From NCBI RefSeq assembly GCF_902170305.1, contig NZ_CABHWW010000026.1, positions 124,001-188,000 of the forward strand: a stretch of 64,000 bases of DNA. Direction: 5' to 3'. The position numbers and the translations under genes are program-made. The notes under the pieces are model-generated. The model ran no database searches. It worked only from the letters and a program-made list of their open reading frames with translations, and was not told the DNA's origin. Positions 46,286 to 56,734 of the stretch are shown piece after piece; position 1 is the stretch's first letter; each line of letters begins with the position of its first letter. This stretch comes from Yersinia alsatica (GTDB lineage: Bacteria; Pseudomonadota; Gammaproteobacteria; Enterobacterales; Enterobacteriaceae).

Positions 46286-46792
46286 ATGAATTTATCGCAG
46301 CAACTCGCCCACAGCCACCAGCATCAACAGCTGTTGCAACTGACGCATTTCAATCATGAAACTGCTTGGTTGTTAGGTGAAAAAATAAAGCATCAGGCCG
46401 AGCAACAAGGTGTGGCGCTGGCTATCAATATCACGGTGAACGGGCAGACTTTATTTAGCTACGCCATGCCCGGCACCAGTGCTGAGAACCGTGATTGGTT
46501 ACGGCGTAAACGCAATGTTGTGGCGTTATTGGGCACCAGTTCCTATGCCGCCGGGTTAATGCTGCAACAGCGGCAGACCTCACTTGAGGCGCGCTATGGC
46601 GTCAGTTCGCGCGATTATGCTGCACTAGGTGGCGGGTTCCCGCTACAGATTAAACAGGCCGGAATTATTGGCAGCGTGAACGTTTCTGGCGCGCCACATT
46701 TAGATGATCACAATTTACTGTTGCAAGTATTGGCCGACTTTATCGGTCTTCCTGCGGGCAGTATTGAACTTTTGACTCCCTTGAGTGAATAA
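46286..46792 (+). CDS. UPF0303 / heme-degrading-domain (GlcG/HbpS-like) protein
   Basis: A 168-residue alpha/beta protein of the UPF0303 family. Visible pattern: [36 protein letters not shown], then [36 protein letters not shown]. The last stretch, with GGGFP and GxIGVSG-like elements, is shared with the GlcG/HbpS fold. No biochemical role is established for the bacterial sugar-cluster members. ATG 46286 follows CGGAGG. The gene ends 9 bases before edd and is probably co-translated with it. Confidence 0.8.
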   Translation: MNLSQQLAHSHQHQQLLQLTHFNHETAWLLGEKIKHQAEQQGVALAINITVNGQTLFSYAMPGTSAENRDWLRRKRNVVALLGTSSYAAGLMLQQRQTSLEARYGVSSRDYAALGGGFPLQIKQAGIIGSVNVSGAPHLDDHNLLLQVLADFIGLPAGSIELLTPLSE

Positions 46793-46801
46793 GGAATGGC
46801 G

Positions 46802-48613
46802 ATGAACCCGACTCTCATTCGTGTTACGCAGCGTATTATTGCGCGGTCTGCGGCGACTCGTACGGCTTATCTACAGCGAATCAGTGCGGCAAAAGAAAAC
46901 ACGGTTCACCGTTCGCAACTGGCTTGCGGCAATCTGGCTCATGGTTTTGCTGCTTGCCAACCTGACGATAAAGCCGCACTGAAAAATATGGTGCGCAGTG
47001 ACATTGCCATTATTACTTCCTATAACGATATGCTGTCTGCCCATCAACCGTATGAACATTATCCGCAACAGTTGAAAGAGGCGCTGCATAAAGTGGGGGC
47101 GGTCGGGCAGGTGGCTGGCGGGGTTCCCGCCATGTGTGATGGGGTAACGCAAGGGCAAGATGGTATGGAACTGTCGCTGATGAGCCGCGATGTGATTGCC
47201 ATGTCAGCGGCTATCGGCCTATCACACAATATGTTCGATGGCGCTTTATATCTTGGGGTGTGTGACAAAATCGTGCCGGGGTTACTGATGGCTGCTTTGT
47301 CATTCGGTCACTTACCGGCGGTTTTCGTTCCCGCCGGGCCGATGAGCAGCGGCTTATCCAATAAAGAAAAAGTGCGGGTGCGGCAACTCTACGCTGAAGG
47401 GAAAGTTGACCGGCATGCGCTATTAGAAGCCGAGGCAGCCTCTTATCACAGTGCCGGAACTTGTACATTTTACGGCACTGCCAATTCGAATCAGATGGTG
47501 ATGGAAGTGATGGGGCTGCACTTGCCCGGCTCTTCATTTATCCAGCCTAACACGCCACTGCGTGATGCTTTAACTGCGGCGGCGGCTCGTCAGGTCACTC
47601 GCCTGACACAAATCAGTGGCAACTATCTGCCTATTGGTCAGTTGGTGGACGAAAAAGTGGTGGTCAATGGCATCGTGGCCTTGCTGGCAACCGGTGGTTC
47701 GACTAATCACACCATGCATTTGGTGGCAATGGCACGCGCCGCTGGCATTATGATTGATTGGGATGATTTCTCCGAGCTATCGGAAGTGATTCCTCAGCTA
47801 TGCCGGATTTATCCCAATGGCCCGGCTGATATTAATTATTTTCAGGCTGCCGGTGGGGTGGCCTTGCTGGTAAGAGAATTACTGCAAGGCGGTTTACTGC
47901 ATGAAGATGTGCATACCGTGGCGGGATTTGGCCTGCAACGTTATACTCAGGAGCCCTATTTGGAAAACGACGAACTGCAATGGCGTAGTGGGCCTGCGCA
48001 GTCGTTGGATGATCAAGTGATTGCCTGTTTAGCTCAGCCGTTCTCGCCACATGGAGGCACCAAAGTATTAAGTGGCAATCTGGGGCGAGCGGTGATGAAA
48101 ACCTCGGCAGTGCCGCATGACCATCAAATTATCGAAGGGCCAGCAGTGGTATTTGAAAGTCAACATGACGTCGGGCCAGCATTTGAATCCGGTGCACTGG
48201 ACCGGGACTGCGTGGTGGTGGTGCGCTATCAAGGGCCGCGGGCTATTGGTATGCCGGAGCTGCATAAATTGATGCCACCACTGGGGGTGTTATTGGATCG
48301 TGGTTTTAAGGTAGCACTGGTGACTGATGGTCGTCTGTCCGGCGCATCGGGTAAGGTACCATCAGCGATTCATGTGACTCCAGAAGCTTATTGTGGCGGT
48401 TTACTGGCAAAAATCCGTAATGGTGATCGGGTGCGGGTGGATGGTGTTAGTGGTGAGCTTTCACTGCTGGTGGATGAAGCCGAATTAGCAAGCCGCCACC
48501 CGGAAATGCCGGATATTTCAGCGTTCCACGTGGGGTCTGGCCGAGAGTTATTTGGTGCGCTACGTGAGAGATTTACCGGCGCAGAGCAGGGGGCATGTAG
48601 TGTTTATGGTTGA
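46802..48613 (+). CDS. edd: 6-phosphogluconate dehydratase
   Basis: Dehydrates 6-phosphogluconate to 2-keto-3-deoxy-6-phosphogluconate, the first committed step of the Entner-Doudoroff pathway. A 603-residue IlvD/Edd-family Fe-S enzyme: [82 protein letters not shown] and [22 protein letters not shown] are all present. The ATG at 46796 abuts AAGGA; the second ATG at 46802 has proper spacing and matches E. coli Edd (MNP), so I start there. The aldolase gene eda is not adjacent, unlike in E. coli. Confidence 0.96.
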   Translation: MNPTLIRVTQRIIARSAATRTAYLQRISAAKENTVHRSQLACGNLAHGFAACQPDDKAALKNMVRSDIAIITSYNDMLSAHQPYEHYPQQLKEALHKVGAVGQVAGGVPAMCDGVTQGQDGMELSLMSRDVIAMSAAIGLSHNMFDGALYLGVCDKIVPGLLMAALSFGHLPAVFVPAGPMSSGLSNKEKVRVRQLYAEGKVDRHALLEAEAASYHSAGTCTFYGTANSNQMVMEVMGLHLPGSSFIQPNTPLRDALTAAAARQVTRLTQISGNYLPIGQLVDEKVVVNGIVALLATGGSTNHTMHLVAMARAAGIMIDWDDFSELSEVIPQLCRIYPNGPADINYFQAAGGVALLVRELLQGGLLHEDVHTVAGFGLQRYTQEPYLENDELQWRSGPAQSLDDQVIACLAQPFSPHGGTKVLSGNLGRAVMKTSAVPHDHQIIEGPAVVFESQHDVGPAFESGALDRDCVVVVRYQGPRAIGMPELHKLMPPLGVLLDRGFKVALVTDGRLSGASGKVPSAIHVTPEAYCGGLLAKIRNGDRVRVDGVSGELSLLVDEAELASRHPEMPDISAFHVGSGRELFGALRERFTGAEQGACSVYG

Positions 48614-48918
48614 TTTGGGCTGGGTGATCCGCTTCGGTTGACATGCGATTAGTGGCCACCTCTCCTCAGATGCCCCAGCCGCCAAAGGGGCACAAGATGC
48701 ACTGAACCCCAGATCTTGGATCTTTTTATTCATGGTTTTGACGTTGAGCGCCATCAGGAATATTGCCGACAAGGATGGAGGGTAGAGTGAGCCGTGAAAC
48801 TCTAACAGCCAAAACGGCTCACCTAACCCACAAACTCATCATCCACCCAAATCATCCCCACCGCTCCTCAGATAGACTATCCTTACAGGATGATCTTTTT
48901 TAATCATGGAGAACGCAT
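48614..48918. other. Structured gap between edd and elaB
   Basis: A 305-bp gap with a terminator-like AGATC-TTG-GATCT followed by T5 near 48712-48729, and a perfect 9-bp inverted repeat GTGAGCCGT / ACGGCTCAC at 48787-48822 with an 18-nt loop. A minus-strand ORF of 70 codons spans part of it and runs into edd; I do not accept it as a gene. The region may be a lineage-specific repeat marking the end of the accessory block. Confidence 0.45.
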
Positions 48919-49227
48919 ATGAATCGAGATAAAGAACAGCAAACCTCACTGGATGACGATCTGACTATGCTGACTGATACGCTGGAAGAGGTGTTGCGGG
49001 CTTCTGGTGATGCTGCCGATGAAAGTTATCAGGAAATCAAAGCACGGGCGGAGAAAGCATTAAAGGAGGTTCAATACCGTTTGAGTGGCCGCAGTGAATG
49101 CTATATCAAACGGGCGAAAGCGCTCGCGTGCTGTACCGATGATTATGTGCGCGAAAAACCTTGGTGCAGTGTGGGGATTGGCGCAACGGTGGGGTTGGTC
49201 GTGGGCTTATTATTGGCTCGCCGCTAA
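48919..49227 (+). CDS. elaB: ElaB/YqjD-family membrane-anchored protein (DUF883)
   Basis: A 102-residue tail-anchored protein: an acidic, helical N-terminal region (about 1-75, coiled-coil-like) and a C-terminal transmembrane segment GIGATVGLVVGLLLARR. The P-W-x-S/A-V-G-I/V-G-A motif before the anchor is the DUF883 hallmark. E. coli ElaB/YqjD associate with stationary-phase ribosomes or stress responses; the role here is by homology. The unusual CC pair in AKALACCTDDYVREKP is noted. It is next to menF, as in E. coli. ATG 48919 follows GGAGAACG. Confidence 0.88.
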   Translation: MNRDKEQQTSLDDDLTMLTDTLEEVLRASGDAADESYQEIKARAEKALKEVQYRLSGRSECYIKRAKALACCTDDYVREKPWCSVGIGATVGLVVGLLLARR

Positions 49228-49427
49228 GTGACCTCTCGTACCCGCCAAGCACCTTAAACCCATGTGAAGGGTGGGTGTATTCCTGCCTTTTCACCCTATT
49301 AAGAGGTAAGGATAGCTACCGATATCAAATATTAGTGTGATAACGAACAATAACTTTTCAATCTGACTTTTTTTATTATTCATGGCCCGTATAATCCCAC
49401 TCTTTCTGTTGATTTGCCGAGGTGGTC

Positions 49428-50792
49428 GTGAAGCAACTTTCTGGTTTGTTGGGCGAATTACGGCAAAAGCTGCGCGCCGGTTTCCCTGACCAGGCCGGTA
49501 TTCGGCAAATTATCTTGCCCGCGCCGGGGCAAGTGGGGAGCCAATTGCTGGAGTGGCTGGCGGCTCAGTGCCATTTCCCGCAATTCTATTGGCATCATCG
49601 TGATGGTCATGAAGAGGCCGCTGTCTGTGGTCAAACCCGCCAGTTTAATGATGTACAATCGGCAGATCAGTTTATCCAGCAGCACCACGCGGTCAGCGGG
49701 CTGCGAGTTTGGGGGCTGAATGCATTTGAACCCGTGAGTGTTGCCGCGCCCACAACTGATAATCCCGATAATGTTCAACCCACGCAAACCAGCTTCCTGT
49801 TTTTGCCCCGTATTGAAATTTTACGTCGCGGTAATAACACCCATTTGACACTCAATCTGGTTAGCGACTTTTCCCTACAGCAAGATGCGTTACTCGCCAT
49901 CACCTTTATTGATCAACTGGTTGCCGCCAAACCGCTCCCGGTGCTGGACCAGGTGATTGAGCATGCCAGCCATATGCCGGAATATCCGCAATGGAGCAGC
50001 CTGATTCAGCAAGCTCTGGGCTGCATTGAACAGCAAAAGATGGAAAAGGTGGTGTTGGCGCGAGCCACTCATTTAAGGCTGAATAAACCGCTCTCTTGCA
50101 CCGCTTTTATGGCCGCCAGCCGTCAGGTTAATCACCATTGTTTCCATTATATGTTGCGCTTTGATGCAACGCGGGCATTCCTCGGCTCCAGCCCGGAGCG
50201 CCTGTATCTGCGCCAACTTTGCCATCTGGAAACCGAAGCATTGGCGGGTACGGTGTCAAATGACGATGATGCCGCGCAAGCCAGCGAACTGGCTCATTGG
50301 CTGATGAATGATGAAAAAAATCAGCGGGAAAACTTACTGGTAGTTGATGATATTTGTCAGCGTTTACAAGGTGGAGTTGTCGCGGTGGATGTGATGCCGC
50401 CGGAAGTTATCAGGTTGCGTAAAGTCCAGCATTTACGCCGTCGCATTCATGCCGAACTTCATCGCACCAGTGATACTGATTGCTTACAACGGCTCCAGCC
50501 AACCGCAGCGGTAGCGGGTTTACCGCGCAATATTGCCCGGCAGTTTATTGCAGAAAATGAACCTTTTTCTCGCGGCTGGTATGCCGGTTCGGCGGGATAT
50601 CTTTCACAGAAACAGAGTGAATTCAGTGTCACTCTGCGTTCAGCATGGGTGGAGGAACAATTGCTCCATCTGTATGCCGGTGCAGGTATCGTTGCGGGTT
50701 CTGATGCCGAGCAAGAGTGGCATGAAATTAATAATAAATCGGCTGGTTTGCGAACGTTGCTCACTCAGCAACAGCAACATAATATTTCATAA
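49428..50792 (+). CDS. menF: Isochorismate synthase MenF
   Basis: Converts chorismate to isochorismate, the entry to menaquinone synthesis. 454 residues from the chosen GTG. The chorismate-binding domain occupies about residues 190-450: [11 protein letters not shown] with the catalytic Lys just before (KMEKVVLAR), [44 protein letters not shown] and [22 protein letters not shown]. Two GTG codons are possible; 49428 lies 5-6 bases after GAGG, whereas 49422 overlaps that motif. It is separated from menD by 228 bases, so menD may have its own promoter. Confidence 0.94.
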   Translation: MKQLSGLLGELRQKLRAGFPDQAGIRQIILPAPGQVGSQLLEWLAAQCHFPQFYWHHRDGHEEAAVCGQTRQFNDVQSADQFIQQHHAVSGLRVWGLNAFEPVSVAAPTTDNPDNVQPTQTSFLFLPRIEILRRGNNTHLTLNLVSDFSLQQDALLAITFIDQLVAAKPLPVLDQVIEHASHMPEYPQWSSLIQQALGCIEQQKMEKVVLARATHLRLNKPLSCTAFMAASRQVNHHCFHYMLRFDATRAFLGSSPERLYLRQLCHLETEALAGTVSNDDDAAQASELAHWLMNDEKNQRENLLVVDDICQRLQGGVVAVDVMPPEVIRLRKVQHLRRRIHAELHRTSDTDCLQRLQPTAAVAGLPRNIARQFIAENEPFSRGWYAGSAGYLSQKQSEFSVTLRSAWVEEQLLHLYAGAGIVAGSDAEQEWHEINNKSAGLRTLLTQQQQHNIS

Positions 50793-51020
50793 AATGCGGT
50801 AATTAACCGCACCAGTTATGTGGATAGATTGTGGCTCCTATGCGGCAGGTGTAAACTGTCAAAAAAGGTCACAACTCGGCAAATGTAAGCCACTTATGTT
50901 GTATAGATCGGTAAAAATTTAACCATTAATCAGTCACTCCGGGATTTTTCAGAGGACAATTTTGTTCCTCGTGCTGATTATCGGGATCGCAGTGTCTGTT
51001 AACTGACTTTTGGGCGAACC

Positions 51021-52694
51021 ATGTCGACAAGCGTTTTTAACCGTCGTTGGGCGGCATTACTACTGGAGGCGTTAACTCGCCACGGTGTACGTCATATCTG
51101 TATTGCTCCGGGTTCCCGTTCAACACCCTTAACTTTGGCGGCTGCCGCGAACCCGTCACTGGTTTGTCATACCCATTTTGATGAGCGTGGCTTAGGGCAT
51201 CTGGCCTTGGGGTTGGCGAAAGCCTCCACTGAGCCGGTGGCGGTGATTGTCACTTCCGGCACTGCTGCTGCCAATCTCTATCCGGCCTTAATTGAGGCCG
51301 GACTGACGGGGGAGCGCTTGATATTACTGACCGCTGACCGCCCGCCGGAATTAATTGATTGCGGGGCGAATCAGGCCATTCGACAATCAGGGCTGTTTGC
51401 CAGCCATCCCACTGTCACACTTAATTTGCCGCGTCCCACCCCCGATATTCCAGCCAGTTGGCTGGTGTCTACCCTCGACAGTGCCATGGCGCAATTACAT
51501 CATGGCGGCCTGCATGTTAACTGCCCATTTGCGGAGCCGCTCTATGGCGGTGATGACCAACTTTATGCTGATTGGTCTGCCAGCCTGGGTGACTGGTGGC
51601 AAGATTGCCATCCGTGGTTACGTCAGTCCCGCAATTTACCCCATATACAACAAGCCGATTGGTTCTCCTGGCGTCAAAAACGCGGCGTCGTCATTGCCGG
51701 TCGGATGAGTGCCGAAGAGGGGAGCCAACTGGCTGAATGGGCGCAACTGTTGGGCTGGCCATTGATTGGCGATGTGCTCTCACAAACCGGCCAGCCCTTA
51801 CCTTGCGCTGATTTATGGCTCGAGCATCCGGGCGCTCAGCGTGTTCTGGCACAGGCACAGATAGTGTTGCAGTTTGGTAGCAGCCTGACCGGTAAGCGCC
51901 TGTTGCAATGGCAAGAGCAGTGCCAGCCGCAGGAGTATTGGCTGGTGGATTCATTACCGGGCCGCCTTGATCCGGCTAATCATCGGGGGCGTAGAATTAT
52001 TTCGCCAGTAAATGAGTGGCTGGAACAGCACCCGGCACAGCGCCGTACTCCGTGGGCGACCGAGCTTGTTCTGTGGTCAGAAAATGCCCATGCCCTGGTG
52101 GCACAAACATTGAACGACCAATTCAGTGAGGCGGCAGTAGCGCATCAACTTGTCGAATTATTGCCGGATAATGGCCAGCTTTTTGTCGGTAACAGTTTGA
52201 TTGTTCGCTTGATTGACGCTCTGGGGCAATTACCGGTGGGCTATCCGGTTTACAGTAACCGCGGGGCCAGCGGTATTGATGGTCTGTTATCGACTGCAGC
52301 CGGTGTTCAGCGAGCCACTGCTAAGCCGACACTGGCGATTGTCGGGGATTTATCGGCTCTATATGATCTTAATGCCCTGGCATTATTGCGCCAAAGTTCA
52401 GCGCCGACCGTGCTGCTGGTGATGAACAATAATGGCGGGCAGATTTTCTCTCTGTTGCCGACCCCAGAAGCAGACCGCCAACGCTTTTACTGCATGCCGC
52501 AAAATGTGAATTTTGAACATGCCGCTGCTATGTTTGGCTTAGGTTATGCCCGGCCAGAGAGCATGTTGATGCTGCAACAGCAGATAGAACAATGTTGGCT
52601 ACACGGCGGTGTGACACTGATTGAAATCGTGGTACCACCAAGCCAAGGGGCAGAAACGCTGCAACAACTGGTGCAACAGGTGGCCCAACTATGA
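51021..52694 (+). CDS. menD: SEPHCHC synthase MenD
   Basis: A thiamine-diphosphate enzyme joining 2-oxoglutarate-derived succinyl semialdehyde to isochorismate. 557 residues, the family length. N-terminal pyrimidine-binding domain ([21 protein letters not shown], with the catalytic Glu in [17 protein letters not shown]), central domain, and C-terminal diphosphate-binding domain with [15 protein letters not shown] and [12 protein letters not shown], the Mg/ThDP motif in its MenD form. It overlaps menH by 4 bases. Confidence 0.96.
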   Translation: MSTSVFNRRWAALLLEALTRHGVRHICIAPGSRSTPLTLAAAANPSLVCHTHFDERGLGHLALGLAKASTEPVAVIVTSGTAAANLYPALIEAGLTGERLILLTADRPPELIDCGANQAIRQSGLFASHPTVTLNLPRPTPDIPASWLVSTLDSAMAQLHHGGLHVNCPFAEPLYGGDDQLYADWSASLGDWWQDCHPWLRQSRNLPHIQQADWFSWRQKRGVVIAGRMSAEEGSQLAEWAQLLGWPLIGDVLSQTGQPLPCADLWLEHPGAQRVLAQAQIVLQFGSSLTGKRLLQWQEQCQPQEYWLVDSLPGRLDPANHRGRRIISPVNEWLEQHPAQRRTPWATELVLWSENAHALVAQTLNDQFSEAAVAHQLVELLPDNGQLFVGNSLIVRLIDALGQLPVGYPVYSNRGASGIDGLLSTAAGVQRATAKPTLAIVGDLSALYDLNALALLRQSSAPTVLLVMNNNGGQIFSLLPTPEADRQRFYCMPQNVNFEHAAAMFGLGYARPESMLMLQQQIEQCWLHGGVTLIEIVVPPSQGAETLQQLVQQVAQL

Positions 52695-53479
52695 CACTGG
52701 CTTGCCGTAAACTCGATCCACACCCGCAATCCTCTGCGCAGCAACATAGCGGGCCATGGCTGGTCTGGCTGCATGGTTTATTGGGCAGCGGTCAGGATTG
52801 GCTGCCGGTAGCAGAATTGTGTGGTGATTATCCCTCACTGCTGGTTGATCTGCCGGGCCACGGTAACTCTGCCACTCTGACCACCAGCGGCTTTGCTGAT
52901 ATCAGCCGCCAGTTAGCACAAACATTGCAGGCTAACGGCATTCACGAATATTGGCTGGCAGGCTACTCTTTAGGCGGCAGAATCGCGATGTATCATGCTT
53001 GTTATGGTAGCCATCGCGGTATGCAGGGGTTATTGGTCGAAGGGGGAAACCTCGGGTTGGAAAGTGATGAATTACGGGCTCAGCGGTTACAGCAAGACCG
53101 TCAATGGGCACAACGTTTTCGTCACGAACCTTTGCCACAAGTATTGGCAGATTGGTATCAGCAGGATGTGTTTGCTGATTTAGATGCGCAGCAACGGGAA
53201 CAATTAGTGTTATTGCGCGCCGCTAACCATGGCCCGGCGGTGGCCGATATGCTGGAAGCCACCTCCCTTGGGCATCAGCCTTGGCTATTACCAGCCTTAC
53301 AGAGACTTAATGTCCCTTATACTTATTTGTGTGGCGCAAAAGATAGTAAATTCCAGCAATTGGCTCATCAATATCAGCTGCCATTACGCACACTGGCCCG
53401 CGCTGGGCACAATGCGCACCGGGCAAATCCCGGCGCTTTTGCCGCGCAGGTACTTTCGTTTTTGTCCCTCTCCCGTTAA
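52691..53479 (+). CDS. menH: SHCHC synthase MenH (alpha/beta hydrolase fold)
   Basis: Eliminates pyruvate from SEPHCHC to give 2-succinyl-6-hydroxy-2,4-cyclohexadiene-1-carboxylate. 262 residues. The catalytic triad is visible: Ser in [15 protein letters not shown], Asp in [10 protein letters not shown] and His in [12 protein letters not shown]. The oxyanion region is [12 protein letters not shown]. The ATG lies within the end of menD, and menB follows 13 bases after the stop. Confidence 0.94.
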   Translation: MTLACRKLDPHPQSSAQQHSGPWLVWLHGLLGSGQDWLPVAELCGDYPSLLVDLPGHGNSATLTTSGFADISRQLAQTLQANGIHEYWLAGYSLGGRIAMYHACYGSHRGMQGLLVEGGNLGLESDELRAQRLQQDRQWAQRFRHEPLPQVLADWYQQDVFADLDAQQREQLVLLRAANHGPAVADMLEATSLGHQPWLLPALQRLNVPYTYLCGAKDSKFQQLAHQYQLPLRTLARAGHNAHRANPGAFAAQVLSFLSLSR

Positions 53480-53492
53480 AGGAATGCTTACT

Positions 53493-54350
53493 ATGCTGTA
53501 TCCGAGCGAAGAACAACTGTACGCCGCCATCGAGTGGCAGGATTGCTCCGCCGGGTTTGAAGATATTCGTTATCACAAATCCAGCGATGGGATTGCCAAA
53601 ATCACCATTAACCGTCCACATGTGCGTAATGCATTTCGTCCGTTAACGGTTAAAGAGATGATTCAGGCGCTGGCTGATGCTCGCTATGATGACAATATCG
53701 GAGTGATCATTCTGACCGGTGAAGGTGAAAAAGCCTTCTGCTCTGGCGGTGATCAGAAAGTCCGTGGTGACTACGGCGGCTATCAAGATAACAGTGGTGT
53801 TCATCACCTGAATGTTCTGGATTTCCAACGCCAGATCCGCACCTGTCCAAAACCCGTTGTGGCAATGGTTGCTGGCTATTCTATTGGTGGCGGCCATGTA
53901 TTGCATATGATGTGTGACCTTACCGTGGCCGCTGATAATGCCATTTTCGGCCAAACCGGCCCTAAAGTCGGTTCATTCGATGGTGGCTGGGGCGCGGCTT
54001 ATATGGCGCGGATTGTGGGTCAGAAGAAAGCGCGTGAAATCTGGTTCCTGTGCCGCCAATATGATGCTAAACAAGCACTGGATATGGGACTGGTCAATAC
54101 CGTGGTACCGCTTGCTGAGTTAGAAAAAGAGACGGTACGCTGGTGTCGCGAAATGCTGCAAAACAGCCCAATGGCATTGCGTTGCCTCAAAGCCGCGCTG
54201 AATGCTGACTGCGACGGTCAGGCGGGTCTGCAAGAGTTGGCGGGCAATGCCACTATGCTGTTCTATATGACAGATGAAGGCCAGGAAGGGCGTAATGCAT
54301 TCAATGAAAAACGCCAGCCAGACTTCAGCAAATTCAAGCGTAATCCATAA
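53493..54350 (+). CDS. menB: 1,4-dihydroxy-2-naphthoyl-CoA synthase MenB
   Basis: A crotonase-fold enzyme cyclising succinylbenzoyl-CoA to DHNA-CoA. 285 residues from ATG 53493, which follows AAAGGA. The frame is open far upstream into menH, but that part is not homologous. Active-site features: the oxyanion loop [60 protein letters not shown] with the catalytic Asp/Tyr region, and the C-terminal [20 protein letters not shown]. Its stop overlaps the menC start (TAATG). Confidence 0.97.
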   Translation: MLYPSEEQLYAAIEWQDCSAGFEDIRYHKSSDGIAKITINRPHVRNAFRPLTVKEMIQALADARYDDNIGVIILTGEGEKAFCSGGDQKVRGDYGGYQDNSGVHHLNVLDFQRQIRTCPKPVVAMVAGYSIGGGHVLHMMCDLTVAADNAIFGQTGPKVGSFDGGWGAAYMARIVGQKKAREIWFLCRQYDAKQALDMGLVNTVVPLAELEKETVRWCREMLQNSPMALRCLKAALNADCDGQAGLQELAGNATMLFYMTDEGQEGRNAFNEKRQPDFSKFKRNP

Positions 54351-55321
54351 TGCGCGCGGCCACACTTTACCGCTATAGCATCCCGATGGATGCCGGGGTG
54401 ATCCTGCGTCATCAACGGCTGAAAAGTCGTGATGGGTTATTGGTGAAGTTGCAGCAAGGCGAGCAAACCGGCTGGGGGGAAATTGCTCCCCTGCCGGAGT
54501 TCAGTCAGGAAACCCTGGATCAGGCGCAAACGGCGGCCACTCAGTGGCTACAAAACTGGGTCAAGGGTGAGGAACTCTCACTCGGCACGCTGCCTTCGGT
54601 GGCTTTTGGCCTCAGTTGCGCGCAAGCAGAGCTTGAGCAATCTTTGCCAATGACCGCCGATTACCGCAAAGCGCCACTTTGTAGTGGCGATCCTGACGAG
54701 TTGTTCGCCGTGCTTCAGGCACTGCCCGGTGAGAAGGTTGCCAAGGTGAAGGTCGGGCTGTATGAAGCTGTGCGTGACGGGATGATCGTCAATGTGCTGT
54801 TGGAAGCCTTACCTGACTTAACACTGCGGCTGGATGCTAATCGCAGTTGGACCAGAGCAAAGGCCGATGGATTTGCCAAATATGTGAATCCTGAACTGCG
54901 TTCGCGCATCGCATTTCTGGAAGAACCGTGCAAAACCCGGGCTGAATCCCGCGAGTTTGCTCGTGACACCGGGATTGCCATCGCTTGGGACGAAAGTGTT
55001 CGCGAGGCTGATTTTCAGGTGGAAGCCGAGCCGGGCGTCGCCGCGATAGTCATCAAACCGACGCTCGTGGGCAGCATCGCACGTTGCCAACAGCTGGTGC
55101 AGCAAGCCCATCAGGCGGGGTTGGTGGCGGTTATCAGCTCCAGTATTGAGTCGAGTCTGGGGTTGACTCAATTAGCACGGTTAGCGAACTGGCTGACACC
55201 GGCAACGGTTCCGGGGTTGGATACACTGGATTTGATGCAAGCGCAATTAATACGCCCATGGCCTGAGAGCAGTTTGCCGTTAGTAACCCTGGACCAACTG
55301 GATGTGTTATGGCACAGCTAA
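54350..55321 (+). CDS. menC: o-succinylbenzoate synthase MenC
   Basis: An enolase-superfamily dehydratase making o-succinylbenzoate from SHCHC. 323 residues. The K-x-K motif with the catalytic Lys is KVKVGLY (about residue 131); the metal ligands are Asp in RLDANRSW, Glu in FLEEPCK and Asp in WDESVRE, and the second catalytic Lys is in [12 protein letters not shown]. It overlaps menE by 13 bases. Confidence 0.95.
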   Translation: MRAATLYRYSIPMDAGVILRHQRLKSRDGLLVKLQQGEQTGWGEIAPLPEFSQETLDQAQTAATQWLQNWVKGEELSLGTLPSVAFGLSCAQAELEQSLPMTADYRKAPLCSGDPDELFAVLQALPGEKVAKVKVGLYEAVRDGMIVNVLLEALPDLTLRLDANRSWTRAKADGFAKYVNPELRSRIAFLEEPCKTRAESREFARDTGIAIAWDESVREADFQVEAEPGVAAIVIKPTLVGSIARCQQLVQQAHQAGLVAVISSSIESSLGLTQLARLANWLTPATVPGLDTLDLMQAQLIRPWPESSLPLVTLDQLDVLWHS

Positions 55322-56700
55322 CCGACTGGCCCTGGCAACATTGGGCCAATCAGCGGCCTCAGACAGTCGCGCTCCGTGTGGGGTCGCAGCTGATCAGTTG
55401 GCAACAGTTCGCTACGGATATTGATAATCTGGCCGGTAGTTTTCAGCAGCAAGGCGTAACGCCCGGCAGCGCTATCGTGCTGCGGGGTAAAAACAGTTAT
55501 TCATTGCTGCTGGCCTATCTGGCCGGGTTGCAATGTGCGGCGCGCATTTTACCCCTCAATCCTCAATTGCCCGAGGCGTTGTTAACCTCACTGCTGCCAC
55601 AGTTTGATATTGATTTTATGCTGAATCTGGCTGATCCATTACCTGCGCCATTAACCTTTCTTCCGCTACATCTCAGTGCTGAGAATTTCGCGCCTCAAGT
55701 GGTGCCATGGGATAGCCAGCGACTGGCGACTATGACATTAACCTCTGGTTCCTCGGGTTTGCCCAAGGCGGCGGTCCATACTCTGGCGGCCCATCTGGCC
55801 AGTGCAGAGGGCGTATTGCAGTTAATGCATTTCACAGCGGAAGACAGTTGGCTGCTCTCGTTGCCGCTATTTCATGTGTCGGGGCAGGGCATTGTCTGGC
55901 GCTGGTTAAGTGTCGGAGCTACTTTGGTGGTGCAAACCGGTATGAACTTATCCGATGCCTTAGCCGGATGCAGCCACGCGTCACTGGTGCCGACCCAACT
56001 CTGGCGTCTGTTAGAGGGGGCCGACAGTAAGCTTAGCTTGCAAGAGGTGCTGCTAGGGGGGGCGAGTATTCCAACCGAACTGACCGAGCAAGCAGAGGCT
56101 CGTGGTATTCGCTGTTGGTGTGGCTATGGTTTGACTGAAGCCGCCTCGACAGTTTGTGCCAAGCGGGCCGACGGCTTACCCGGTGTCGGTATCGCTCTTG
56201 CGGGGCGGCAAGTGAAGCTGGTTGCAGAGGAAGTCTGGGTTAAAGCCGATTGTCTGGCTGCCGGGTATTGGCGACAAGGCCAGCTACAGCCACTGACCGA
56301 CAGTGATGGCTGGTTCCACACCCGTGATCGCGGTATGTGGCAACAAGATGAGCTGCGGATTCTTGGGCGGCTGGATAATGTCTTTTTCAGTGGTGGCGAG
56401 GGTATCCAACCCGAAGATATCGAGCGGATTTTGCTGCAATATCCCGGCATACAGCAAGCCTTTATACTGCCCATCCCCGACCCAGAATTTGGTCATCGTC
56501 CGGTCGCCGTGATTGATACCAATAGCATGCTGGATGAAGCAGCGCTAGCCGATTGGCTTAGGCCGCAATTAGCTGTATTCCAGCGCCCGCTGGCTTTTTA
56601 TCGTTTACCTGATGAACTGAAAAACGGCGGAATTAAGGTTTCGCGGCGGTTGGTGGCTGAGTTTATTAAAAATGAACTCCATTTAAAAACAGCAAAATAA
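55309..56700 (+). CDS. menE: o-succinylbenzoate-CoA ligase MenE
   Basis: An ANL-superfamily adenylating enzyme activating o-succinylbenzoate with ATP and CoA. 463 residues. AMP-binding motif [16 protein letters not shown] (about 145-160), [11 protein letters not shown] (A5 motif), FHTRDRGMW and [21 protein letters not shown] (hinge region), and the C-terminal catalytic Lys in [10 protein letters not shown]. It is last in the men operon and closed by a terminator shared with the catalase gene. Confidence 0.95.
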   Translation: MAQLTDWPWQHWANQRPQTVALRVGSQLISWQQFATDIDNLAGSFQQQGVTPGSAIVLRGKNSYSLLLAYLAGLQCAARILPLNPQLPEALLTSLLPQFDIDFMLNLADPLPAPLTFLPLHLSAENFAPQVVPWDSQRLATMTLTSGSSGLPKAAVHTLAAHLASAEGVLQLMHFTAEDSWLLSLPLFHVSGQGIVWRWLSVGATLVVQTGMNLSDALAGCSHASLVPTQLWRLLEGADSKLSLQEVLLGGASIPTELTEQAEARGIRCWCGYGLTEAASTVCAKRADGLPGVGIALAGRQVKLVAEEVWVKADCLAAGYWRQGQLQPLTDSDGWFHTRDRGMWQQDELRILGRLDNVFFSGGEGIQPEDIERILLQYPGIQQAFILPIPDPEFGHRPVAVIDTNSMLDEAALADWLRPQLAVFQRPLAFYRLPDELKNGGIKVSRRLVAEFIKNELHLKTAK

Positions 56701-56701
56701 A

Positions 56702-56725
56702 AACCCCTCAAGCGAGGGGTTTTTT
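56702..56725. terminator. Terminator between menE and katA
   Basis: AACCCCTC and GAGGGGTT form a perfect 8-bp stem around AAGC, with a T run after and an A run before; it suits both convergent genes. Confidence 0.85.
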
Positions 56726-56734
56726 ATAAACGTC

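Noticed and set aside
48560-48772. 70-codon minus-strand ORF overlapping the end of edd
   Set aside because: It overlaps edd coding sequence, and I cannot name a family or see a good ribosome site. It could be a repeat-borne ORF, so I described the region as non-coding.
53229-53492. Upstream extension of the menB frame into menH
   Set aside because: The extension is out of frame with menH, unlike any MenB N-terminus, and the ATG at 53493 has a proper ribosome site.
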